From assembly GCF_029351045.1 (NCBI RefSeq), contig NZ_JARKIN010000001.1, positions 4,204,501 to 4,268,500 on the forward strand: a stretch of DNA of 64,000 bases. The letters are read 5' to 3'. This document shows positions 41,187 through 49,495 of this stretch, one piece after another. Position numbers and translations under genes: made by a program. Below the pieces are notes generated by a model. The model was not told where the DNA came from. It did not search any database and saw only the letters and a program-made list of their open reading frames with translations. The stretch is from Streptomyces sp. WMMB303. Lineage in GTDB: Bacteria; Actinomycetota; Actinomycetes; Streptomycetales; Streptomycetaceae. Position 1 is the first letter of the stretch; each line of letters starts with the position of its first letter.

Positions 41187-42008
41187 ATGGAACGTCCCGC
41201 CTGGGCCCCGCAGGGCATCGATCTCACCGTGCCGAGCGTGTCGCGGATGTACGACTACTACCTGGGCGGTTCGCACAACTTCGAGGTCGACCGGGAGACG
41301 GCCCGGCAGGCGATCAGGGCATGGCCGGGACTGCCCAAGATCATGCAGGCGAACCGGGCGTTCATGCGCCGCGCCATCCGCTTCGCCGTCCGGGAGGGGA
41401 TCACCCAGTTCCTCGACATCGGTTCGGGCATCCCGACCTTCGGCAACGTCCATGAGGTGGCCCACGCGCTGGACCGCGGGGCGCGCACCGTCTACGTCGA
41501 CAACGACCCGGTGGCCGTCGCGCACAGCCGCGCCGTGCTGGGAGACGACAGCAGAGTGGGCATCGTCTCGGCGGACTTCCGCTCCCCCCAGGACATCATC
41601 GAGAGCCCCGAGGTGGAAGAGCTGCTGGAGCTGGACGAGCCGGTGGTGGTGATGCTCGTCGCACTGCTGCACTTCGTCGAGGACCGCGACGAGCCGCGCA
41701 AGTGCGTGGCGGAACTGGCCCGCCACCTGGCGCCGGGCAGTCTGCTGGTGATCTCCCACGGGTCCGGTGAGGGCGGCCCCGTGCGGGACGGCGGCGCCGC
41801 CCTCCGTGAGGTGTACAGCACCGCGAACGCCCCGCTCGTGACCCGGTCCAAGAACGAGATCGCGCAGTTCTTCGAGGAGTTCGAGCTCGTGGAACCGGGC
41901 CTGGTCGCGCTGCCGCACTGGCGCCCCGACAGCCCGCAGGAGCTGGAGGACCCGGTCGTGCTGGGCGGGTTCGCCGGAGTGGGCCGCAAGGTGGGACTCG
42001 CCGAGTGA
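41187..42008 (+). CDS. SAM-dependent methyltransferase, PF04672 family
   Basis: 273 residues with VPSVSRMYDYYLGGSHNFEV, SAM loop TQFLDIGSGIPTFGNVHEVA, VYVDNDPVAVAHSRAVL and terminal LGGFAGVGRKV. GGAG stands 8-12 nt before the ATG. Its stop overlaps the start of a PAS-GGDEF-EAL gene (GTGA), so the two are translationally coupled, which suggests a shared function. Fourth family member in the window and more diverged from the tandem pair. Confidence 0.92.
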   Translation: MERPAWAPQGIDLTVPSVSRMYDYYLGGSHNFEVDRETARQAIRAWPGLPKIMQANRAFMRRAIRFAVREGITQFLDIGSGIPTFGNVHEVAHALDRGARTVYVDNDPVAVAHSRAVLGDDSRVGIVSADFRSPQDIIESPEVEELLELDEPVVVMLVALLHFVEDRDEPRKCVAELARHLAPGSLLVISHGSGEGGPVRDGGAALREVYSTANAPLVTRSKNEIAQFFEEFELVEPGLVALPHWRPDSPQELEDPVVLGGFAGVGRKVGLAE

Positions 42009-44197
42009 CTTCTCAAGGCGGTCCCGGAGAACACCAGGGGCACACCCGGCCGGCGTCCGGTCCGGCGGAGGACGGCACCGACCAGGGAGGCGAGGACGGG
42101 CTGCGCCGCTTCGCGCGGATCTGGAGCCGGACGGTCTACCCGGCCACCCAGACCTCCCTCACCCGGGCCGAACTGGAGGACTTCCTGCACCCGTTGGCCG
42201 TGCGGCTGGGCGAGGCACTGCACACCTTCCCGTTCAGCCCCGCGCCGGGCCGGGAGGTCGGCGAAGTGCTGGTGAACCAGGCGCACTGCACCAGTCCCGA
42301 CGCACTGCCGCACATCCTCGGGGTGATCGAGTCCTACCTCGTCCTCTACGCGGGCACCCCGCGCGGCCTGGGCGTGGACGAGGCACGGTCGCGCTGCGCA
42401 CGCCTCCAGCACGCCCTCGCGGCCGGGTTCACGCTCGCGGTGCGGGAGCGGACCCTGGCCGAGCAGGAAGCCCTCTCCCGCGCCGCGCTGGCCGCGCAGA
42501 CCGCGGTCGAGGAGGCCTTGCACGCGTCCGAGACCCGGTTCCGGGCCGTCTTCAAGGACGCCACCCTCGGCATCGGGATCGCCGACATGAACGGCCGGCT
42601 GCGCGACGCCAACGGCGCCCTGGCCCGGATGTTCGGGCACTCCGAGGAGGAGATGCGGCGCCGCAACATCAACGACTGGGTGCACCCCGACGACGCCCCC
42701 GACGTGTGGCGGCTGCACCGCGAGCTGGCCGCCGGGCGGCGCGACCACTTCCGGGTGGAGAAGCCCTACCAGCGCCCCGACGGCACCGTGCTGTGGACCA
42801 ATCTGACGGTCTCCCTGCTGCGGGACGCCGACGGCGAACCCCGCTACCAACTCGCCCTCATGGAGGACATCACCGAGCGCCGGCTGCTCCATCTGCGGCT
42901 CCGCTACGAGGCCACCCACGACGAGCTGACCGGGCTGCCGAACCGCACCCTGTTCGCCGAGCGGCTGGACCGCATCCTGACACCCGGCAACGGGGTCGCC
43001 CGGTTCGGACTGTGCTATCTGGACATCGACGGCTTCAAGACGGTCAACGACAGTCTGGGGCACGCCGTGGGCGACCAGCTCCTCGTCGCGGTCGGGGAAC
43101 GCCTCCAGTCCTGCACGACCGCCCCCGCGCACCTCGTGGCCCGGATCGGGGGCGACGAGTTCGCCGTGCTGATGTCCGACCCGCAGGGCGCGGAGGAGAT
43201 CACCGGCATGGCACGGGCCCTGCTCGCCGCGCTGGCCACCCCCGTCTCGCTGGACGGGCGGGAGCTGTCGGTCCGGGCCAGCATCGGCATCGTGGAGGGT
43301 GCCGCCGGAGTGCTCGAACCCGCCGAGGTGCTGCGCAGCGCCGACATCACCATGTACCGGGCCAAGGACGCGGGCGGCAACCGCTACGAGCTGGCCGACC
43401 CGGACTCCGAGGCGCGGGCGATAGACCGGCACAGCCTCACCAACCGGCTGCCCGCGGCGCTGGAGCGGGACGAGTTCTTCCTGGAGTACCAGCCGCTGAT
43501 CCGGATGAGCGACGGCCGGGTGGACGGCGCCGAGGCGCTGGTGCGCTGGAAGCACCCGGTGCACGGGAGGCTCGGCCCGGACCGGTTCATCCCGCTGGCC
43601 GAACACACGGGGCTGATCGTGCCGTTGGGCCGCTGGGTGCTGGAGCAGGCCGTCGCGCAGAGCTGCGCCTGGGCGGGCGGGCAGCCGCTGCGGGTCAACG
43701 TCAACCTCTCCCCGCGCCAGCTCCACCATCCGGATCTGGTGCCGGACACCGTCGCGGTGCTGGAGTCCGCGGGCGTGGCGCCCTCGTCGCTTTGCCTGGA
43801 AGTCACCGAGAGCGCCCTGATCAGTGCGGACGAGGACGAGCTCAAACCACTGTGGCAGCTCGCCGAGCTGGGCGTCGACATCGCGCTGGACGACTTCGGC
43901 ACCGGCTACTCCAACCTCGCCAACCTGCGCAGGCTCCCCGCCACCACCCTCAAGCTGGACCGTTCCTTCACCCAGGGCCTCCAGCGGCACCCGGCCGACC
44001 CGGTGGACCTCACCTTCGTGGAGGGCATCGTCTCGCTGGCGCACGCACTCGGGCTGGCCGTGACAGTCGAGGGGGTGGAGACCGAGAGCCAGGCCGATCA
44101 ACTGCGCGACCTGGGCTGCGACACGGCACAGGGCTGGTACTACGCGCGTCCGTCCTCACCGGGCGAGTTCGCCAAGGACTGGGTGCCGACCGGGTGA
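42005..44197 (+). CDS. PAS-GGDEF-EAL cyclic di-GMP enzyme (RmdA-like)
   Basis: 730-residue cytosolic c-di-GMP protein. About 20-165 is an N-terminal helical region of unknown fold. A PAS/PAC domain (about 178-295) is followed by GGDEF (about 300-455) with intact active site ARIGGDEFAVL. EAL (about 470-722) has AEALVRWKHP, the NVNLSPRQL and LEVTESAL Glu, DDFGTGYSNL and a late VEGVETE. Both halves look catalytically complete. Layout matches Streptomyces RmdA, a bifunctional enzyme controlling development; orthology is inferred. GTG start coupled to the methyltransferase. No membrane segment. Confidence 0.92.
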   Translation: MTSQGGPGEHQGHTRPASGPAEDGTDQGGEDGLRRFARIWSRTVYPATQTSLTRAELEDFLHPLAVRLGEALHTFPFSPAPGREVGEVLVNQAHCTSPDALPHILGVIESYLVLYAGTPRGLGVDEARSRCARLQHALAAGFTLAVRERTLAEQEALSRAALAAQTAVEEALHASETRFRAVFKDATLGIGIADMNGRLRDANGALARMFGHSEEEMRRRNINDWVHPDDAPDVWRLHRELAAGRRDHFRVEKPYQRPDGTVLWTNLTVSLLRDADGEPRYQLALMEDITERRLLHLRLRYEATHDELTGLPNRTLFAERLDRILTPGNGVARFGLCYLDIDGFKTVNDSLGHAVGDQLLVAVGERLQSCTTAPAHLVARIGGDEFAVLMSDPQGAEEITGMARALLAALATPVSLDGRELSVRASIGIVEGAAGVLEPAEVLRSADITMYRAKDAGGNRYELADPDSEARAIDRHSLTNRLPAALERDEFFLEYQPLIRMSDGRVDGAEALVRWKHPVHGRLGPDRFIPLAEHTGLIVPLGRWVLEQAVAQSCAWAGGQPLRVNVNLSPRQLHHPDLVPDTVAVLESAGVAPSSLCLEVTESALISADEDELKPLWQLAELGVDIALDDFGTGYSNLANLRRLPATTLKLDRSFTQGLQRHPADPVDLTFVEGIVSLAHALGLAVTVEGVETESQADQLRDLGCDTAQGWYYARPSSPGEFAKDWVPTG

Positions 44198-44204
44198 GGC
44201 CCGC

Positions 44205-45155
44205 TCAGGCCCCGGACCGCGGCGGCTGCCGCGCCGCCCAGGAGGGCAGCCAGACCGCCTCGGGGAGCCCCGGCAGGCCCTCCAGGTGGGTGAGGATGCC
44301 GCGCAGGCCCGGATGCGGCTCCGTCGCGGGCAGCAGGAGCGAGATCGGGTAGGCGAGGGCCGGCTCCGCCACGGGAATGCGGCGCAGGTCGTGGCCCGCG
44401 GGCCAGAGATACCGGTCGCGTGCCCCGACGAGCGTGGCCACCTCGGCCGAGTCCGCGAGGACGTCCAGGAGGACCTCGTCCCCGAAGTGCGGGCCCGCCG
44501 CGTCGATGCGCAGATCGAAGTCGGCCGCCAGCTGATCGTAGAACTCCCCCCACTCGCTGCGGGGTGCGATACCGGGCACCCAGATCCGGTGCCCGCGCAA
44601 CTGCTGCGGCGACAGCCGCCGCGCGGAGGCGAGCGGGTGCGCCGGGCCGACCAGGAGTTCCAGTGGGGAGTGGAACGCGGGGGTCATCCGCACCTCGGGC
44701 GGCAGCACGGCCGGATAGGTGACGGTGCGGAACGAGGCGTCGATCTCCCCGGCGGCGACGGCGGCGACCGCCGCGCGGGGGTCGGCGGCTCTCAGCGTCA
44801 CCACGTCGAGTTCGGCCCCGGGGTGCGAGCGCCAGTAGTCGTGCAGCACGACGGCCTGCGCGCTGCGCAGGCCGAGAACGTCGATCCGCAGGGCGCGGGA
44901 GCCCGGCCTGACCGCGCTCACGCCCCGCTCGGCGCCTGCGACGATGCCCCTCGCGTGCGGGAGGAACGCCTGCCCGTCGAGCGAGAGCGCGACTCCCCGG
45001 GGAGTACGCGAGAACAGCCGTACTCCCAGTTCGCGCTCCAGCGCTGCGATCCGTTTGGAGACCGCCTGCTGGGTGACGCCCAGCTCGTCGGCCGTGTGCC
45101 GGAACTGTCCGAGCTCGGCCGCCCGGACGAATGCTCGCAATGCCTCGGTGTCCAC
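44205..45155 (-). CDS. LysR-family regulator
   Basis: 316 residues. The N-terminal helix-turn-helix (about 1-60) reads LRAFVRAAELGQFRHTADEL, then GVTQQAVSKRIAALERELGV. An effector-binding domain follows. GTG start. Convergent with the GGDEF-EAL gene (7-bp gap) and 93 bp downstream of a hydrolase gene on the same strand. No divergent partner, so its target is not evident. Confidence 0.9.
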   Translation of the reverse strand: MDTEALRAFVRAAELGQFRHTADELGVTQQAVSKRIAALERELGVRLFSRTPRGVALSLDGQAFLPHARGIVAGAERGVSAVRPGSRALRIDVLGLRSAQAVVLHDYWRSHPGAELDVVTLRAADPRAAVAAVAAGEIDASFRTVTYPAVLPPEVRMTPAFHSPLELLVGPAHPLASARRLSPQQLRGHRIWVPGIAPRSEWGEFYDQLAADFDLRIDAAGPHFGDEVLLDVLADSAEVATLVGARDRYLWPAGHDLRRIPVAEPALAYPISLLLPATEPHPGLRGILTHLEGLPGLPEAVWLPSWAARQPPRSGA

Positions 45156-45248
45156 CGCTGCACCCTAGAGGCAGACAACCGATCGTTGTGGCGCGCCGCG
45201 GAACGGTTGTCCGCCCGCGCCTCCCGCACAGGAACCTCCGGGCAGACC

Positions 45249-46190
45249 CTAGGCGCCGGGGGCCGCGTCCAGCCGGCGGTCGAACCAGGCCAGCAGGTCG
45301 GCCTCGACCTCGTTCCGGTTGGTCTCGTTGAGGATCTCGTGCCGGGCGCCCGGGTAGGCGCGCCAGCCCAGATCGCGCGTACCGCGGTGGCGGAAGTCCT
45401 CCAGCAGCTCGTGGACGAGCGTCAGCCCCTGATGGCAGGGGTCCTGGTCGCCGACGGCGATATGGACCGGCAGCTCGCGCGGGATCCGGGCGAACTGCTC
45501 CGGATCGTTGATCTTGCGGGAGCCGCGCACCCAGTCCAGGGACAGCCCCGCGCCGAAGGGGAAGCCGCAGCGCTCGTCCCCGACGTAGACCTCGACCTCG
45601 TCCGGGTCGCGGGAGAGCCACTCGAAGCCCGTGCGGTGTGTGAAGGGGTCGTTGAAGGAGCCGAAGAGCAGCGTGGTGAAGTCCGACGGGGCGTTCCTGC
45701 CCTCCTCGGCGACCTGCCGTTCCAGCCGCCGCACGGCCGCCTCGGGATCGCAGCCGGGCAGCGAGCGGAACGTACCGGAGAGCACCAGCCCGGAGAGGCC
45801 GCCGCCGTATTCCTGTGCGTAGTCGCGGGCGAGCTGCGAGCCCATGCTGTGGCCCAGCAGGAACAGCGGGGCACCGGCGGGCAGCCGGGCCCGGGCCCGG
45901 TCGCCGACCTCCTTGAGATCGGCGACCGTGGACCGCCAGCCCTCCGCGCCCGCCGCTCCGTAGCCGCCGGTGCCGGCGGCCGTGCGGCCGTGACCCCGGT
46001 GGTCCGAGGCCACCACCGCGTAGCCGCTCGCAGTCAGCCGGCGCGCGAACCGTTCGTAGCGCAGCGCGTGTTCGGCGGCACCGTGCGCGATCTGGACCAG
46101 CGCGCGCACCTCGCCCTCCGGCCACCAGGTGTAGCTCGCCACCGGCGTCCCGTCCGCCGCGGCCGTGACCTCGTCCCGCCGTTCCGCCAC
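45249..46190 (-). CDS. Alpha/beta hydrolase, monoacylglycerol-lipase-like
   Basis: 313-residue cytosolic serine hydrolase. IAHGAAEHALRYERFARRL is the HGxxxH-type oxyanion region, GHSMGSQ (about 114-120) the nucleophile elbow, VAVGDQDPCHQG-like the Asp and YPGARHEILNETNR the catalytic His. This is the lysophospholipase/monoacylglycerol lipase pattern. Substrate unproven. The GTG start has GGAAAGGGG upstream. Confidence 0.88.
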   Translation of the reverse strand: MAERRDEVTAAADGTPVASYTWWPEGEVRALVQIAHGAAEHALRYERFARRLTASGYAVVASDHRGHGRTAAGTGGYGAAGAEGWRSTVADLKEVGDRARARLPAGAPLFLLGHSMGSQLARDYAQEYGGGLSGLVLSGTFRSLPGCDPEAAVRRLERQVAEEGRNAPSDFTTLLFGSFNDPFTHRTGFEWLSRDPDEVEVYVGDERCGFPFGAGLSLDWVRGSRKINDPEQFARIPRELPVHIAVGDQDPCHQGLTLVHELLEDFRHRGTRDLGWRAYPGARHEILNETNRNEVEADLLAWFDRRLDAAPGA

Positions 46191-46248
46191 GCTCGGCCCC
46201 TTTCCACCCGGACGTCCGCCGGGCCCTCGTCGCGCACCGGCGCGCGGG

Positions 46249-49200
46249 TCACCGCACCGCGCGCAGGCGGTAACCGTAGCGGTAGGTGCGATCCGCGTGA
46301 AGAAGGTACTTCTCCAGCGGCGGGGCTCCCCACGAGTCGTTGCCGCCGACCCCCATCTGCCGGTGGTTGACTCCGAGCACGGTCTCCTTCCCGGGGGCGA
46401 GTTCGTAGGGGTGGCCCGGACCGTCCAGGTCGGCCGGGGTGTACCGGAGGGCGCTGAGTTCCAGATAGTCTCCGTCCTCGGTGGTGACCCGCAGACCGGC
46501 CCTGTGTTTTCCGGTCAGCTCACCCCAGCGCACACCGGTGACGTTGCCGCACTCCTGCGGGCGTACGTACGGCGTGTACCGGTCCGCCACCTCGGAGCGG
46601 TAGCGGCCCACGGGAGCACCGGTCGCGCGGTCCCGGTAGTTCTCGTGCGGTCCGCGGCCGTACCAGCCGAAGGTGGAGAGCTCCCCGGGGAGGGTGAACA
46701 GCGCCCCGACCAGCGGCAGGTCGGGCAGTCCTGAGCCGGGCTCCAGGGTGTGCGCCACCCGCACCTCCCCGTCGCCGCGCACGGTGAGGACGGTGGTGTG
46801 GGCGCTGCTCGCGGGCGAGGTCGGCAGGGTGCTGCGGACCTCGACGGCGATCTGCGAGCGGCTGTCCCGGGTGACCTGCACGCTGTCGGTGGTGCGGCGG
46901 GCGCCCGCCTCCTTCCATGTCCCGGCCGTCTTCTGGAACCCGCGGCCGCGGTCGTTGTCGGTGGGCGCGCGCCAGAAGTTGGGCACCGGGCCTTCCGTGA
47001 GCAGCACCACGCCCCGGTGCCGGAAGTCGGTCAGGGTGCCGCGGTCCTTGTCGAGGGTGAGGGAGAAGTCCCGGCCGGTGACGGTGACCTGCTCGCCGGT
47101 CTCCTCGTACTCGACGGGCGGCAGTCCGGTCTCCCGCGGCTGGGCGGCGGCCTTCTGCCACTCGGTGAGGGGGAACTGCGCGCCCGCGACCTCGTGCCCG
47201 GCCTCGGCCCAGGGGCTGCGCCGCCGCAGCACGAGGGAGAGGTTCAGCCAGTACTCGGCGCCCGGTACCGGGCGGGAGGGGCGCTCGAGGGGCAGCCGGA
47301 GGGTGCTCGTCGCACCGGGCCCGGTACGGGGCGGCCGTACGGTGCCGTGCCCGGTGCGCTCGCCGTCGCGGGTGACCTCCCAGCGCAGTTCGTAGGCGTC
47401 CAATCCGGTGAACGTGTACTTGTTGGCGATCCCGACCTCGCCCCGCGCGGCCTTCCCACCGGAGAAGGCGACCCGCTGGTAGACCCGTTTGACCTCGGCC
47501 ATCGCGGGGTTGACCCGGCGGTCGGAGCGGACGACGCCGTTGCAGCAGAAGTTGCCGTCGCTCGGATAGCCGGAGACCCAGTCGCCGCCGTAGGACTGGT
47601 AGCTGCGCGAGGGATCGCCGGGCACCGGCTTCCGGATGGTCTGGTCCACCCAGTCCCAGATGAACCCGCCGTGCAGGTTGGGGTACTTCTCGAAGAGGTC
47701 CCAGTACTCCTGGAGATTGCCGGTGCTGTTGCCCATGGAGTGGGCGTACTCGCACAGCATGAACGGCTTGGTGTCGCCCGACCTGCCGTACTCCTCGACC
47801 TCGTCGGGTTTGGCGTACATGCGGCTCTCGACATCGGCGACGGAACTCATGCCCTCGTAGTGCACGGGCCGGGTCGGGTCGCGCCGGTGGAACCAGTCGG
47901 CCATGGTGCGGAAGTTCTCGCCGCTGCCCGCCTCGTTGCCGAGCGACCACAGCACCACGCACGGGTGGTTCTTGTCCCGTTCGACCATGCTGCGGGCCCG
48001 GTCCAGGCACGCCTCGGTCCACTCCGGGAGGGAGCCGGGCACGGAGTCGCGGACCCCGTGGGTCTCCAGGTTGGTCTCGCCGATGACGTAGAGACCGTAC
48101 TCGTCGCAGAGCTCCAGCCAGCGGGGCGAGTCGGGGTAGTGCGAGGTGCGGACGGCGTTGATGTTGTGCTGCTTCATCAGTTCGATGTCGCGCAGCATGG
48201 TCTCCTCCGGCACCGCCTGGCCGTGCACGGGATCCGTCTCGTGCCGGTTGGTGCCGGCGAAGAGCAGCGGACGGCCGTTGAGGTGCAGTCTCCCGGGCCC
48301 GAACGTCAGCTCGCGGAATCCGAAGCGCACCCGCTGCACCTCGCTGCGGTCGCCGCCCTGATCCCGCACGGTCAGTACCAGCGTGTAGAGGCTGGGGCTC
48401 TCCGCCGACCACAACCGGGGCGCCCGCACCGTGCCGGTCAGCTCCAGGTCGGCGATGCCGCCCGCCGGGGGCTGGGCGCTGCCTTTGAGGGGGCCGGTCC
48501 GCACCCGGTGGCCGTCCGCGTCGTAGAGGACCCCGGAGACGGTGTACTTCCCGGCCGTGCCGCCGGTGGTGTCGCGTATCCGGGCGCGGACCGTGAGCTC
48601 GGCGCTGTTGCGCGCGTCGTCGAGTGCGGTGCGGACCTCGGCGTCGTGGAGGTGGACGCGGGGCACCGAGTACAGGTACACGTCGCGGAAGATCCCGGAC
48701 AGGTCGATCATGTCCTGGTCCTCCAGCCAACTGCCGTCGGACCAGCGGTAGACCTGCACGGCCAGGGTGTTCTCGCCGTCCTGGAGTTGCTCGCCGATGT
48801 CGAACTCGGCCGGGGTGTAGCTGTCCTCGCTGTAGCCGACCCGCTTGCCGTTCACCCAGACGAAGAAGGCCGACTTCACCCCCTGGAAGGACAGGAGGGT
48901 GCGCCTGCCGTGCCAGCCGCGGGGCACCCGGAAGGTCCGCCGGTAGGAGCCGACCGGGTTGAACTTCGCCGGGACGTCGGGGGGTTCCGGCTGCTCGTAG
49001 CCCGTCCACGGGTACTTGATGTTCAGGTAGACCGGCTCCCGGTAGCCGTGCATCTCCCAGTTGGACGGGACGGGCAACCGGTCCCAGCCCCTGTCGTCGA
49101 AGTCGGTGCGGTGGAACCCCTCCGGGCGCTTCTCCGGGTTCTCGCACCAGTGGAAGCGCCAGTCGCCGTTCAGCGACCGGTGGTACGGGGAGTCTCCGGG

Positions 49201-49440
49201 CGTGCCCCTGAGGGCGGATGTGCGGTCGCGGTAGGGGATGAGGGTCGCGCGCGCCGGTTCGCGGTTCACCTGGAAGACGGTGGGGTCGGCGTCCCACTCC
49301 CGCCCGACTTCCCGCCCGGTCGGTTCGGCCCGCCCCGCGGCGGCGAAGGCCGCCTTCTGTTCCTGGAAGGCGGCCCAGCCCGCCAGAGTGCCACCGGTCG
49401 TTGCGAGAAAGCTCCGTCGTGCCCATGGCTTCGGATTCAT
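46249..49440 (-). CDS. Tat-exported GH2 beta-galactosidase
   Basis: 1063-residue glycoside hydrolase family 2 enzyme with the five-domain LacZ layout. It starts MNPKPWARRSFLATTGG, a twin-arginine signal, so it is exported folded. Conserved sites: VPSNWEMHG near 120, GVNRHE-like FAGTNRHETDP, SLGNEAGSG with the acid/base Glu503, and MLCEYAHSMGNS with the nucleophile Glu564; also FIWDWVDQ. The C-terminal beta-sandwich has WYGRGPHENYRDR. Beta-galactosidase is the best call, but related galactoside hydrolases are possible. No sugar transporter or regulator is adjacent. Confidence 0.93.
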   Translation of the reverse strand: MNPKPWARRSFLATTGGTLAGWAAFQEQKAAFAAAGRAEPTGREVGREWDADPTVFQVNREPARATLIPYRDRTSALRGTPGDSPYHRSLNGDWRFHWCENPEKRPEGFHRTDFDDRGWDRLPVPSNWEMHGYREPVYLNIKYPWTGYEQPEPPDVPAKFNPVGSYRRTFRVPRGWHGRRTLLSFQGVKSAFFVWVNGKRVGYSEDSYTPAEFDIGEQLQDGENTLAVQVYRWSDGSWLEDQDMIDLSGIFRDVYLYSVPRVHLHDAEVRTALDDARNSAELTVRARIRDTTGGTAGKYTVSGVLYDADGHRVRTGPLKGSAQPPAGGIADLELTGTVRAPRLWSAESPSLYTLVLTVRDQGGDRSEVQRVRFGFRELTFGPGRLHLNGRPLLFAGTNRHETDPVHGQAVPEETMLRDIELMKQHNINAVRTSHYPDSPRWLELCDEYGLYVIGETNLETHGVRDSVPGSLPEWTEACLDRARSMVERDKNHPCVVLWSLGNEAGSGENFRTMADWFHRRDPTRPVHYEGMSSVADVESRMYAKPDEVEEYGRSGDTKPFMLCEYAHSMGNSTGNLQEYWDLFEKYPNLHGGFIWDWVDQTIRKPVPGDPSRSYQSYGGDWVSGYPSDGNFCCNGVVRSDRRVNPAMAEVKRVYQRVAFSGGKAARGEVGIANKYTFTGLDAYELRWEVTRDGERTGHGTVRPPRTGPGATSTLRLPLERPSRPVPGAEYWLNLSLVLRRRSPWAEAGHEVAGAQFPLTEWQKAAAQPRETGLPPVEYEETGEQVTVTGRDFSLTLDKDRGTLTDFRHRGVVLLTEGPVPNFWRAPTDNDRGRGFQKTAGTWKEAGARRTTDSVQVTRDSRSQIAVEVRSTLPTSPASSAHTTVLTVRGDGEVRVAHTLEPGSGLPDLPLVGALFTLPGELSTFGWYGRGPHENYRDRATGAPVGRYRSEVADRYTPYVRPQECGNVTGVRWGELTGKHRAGLRVTTEDGDYLELSALRYTPADLDGPGHPYELAPGKETVLGVNHRQMGVGGNDSWGAPPLEKYLLHADRTYRYGYRLRAVR

Positions 49441-49495
49441 GACTCACAAGACACCACAGAGCGACATCCCTATCAACGCTTTCGCACAACTTCTT

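Noticed and set aside
46520..49489. 989-codon frame overlapping beta-galactosidase
   Set aside because: Same strand, different frame; Arg/Pro/Gly-rich with no motif, while the other frame has all GH2 catalytic residues.
49441..49495. LacI-type operator before the beta-galactosidase (AACGCTTTCG)
   Set aside because: Only one half resembles the AAnCGnTT pattern and there is no symmetric partner; not enough to call.
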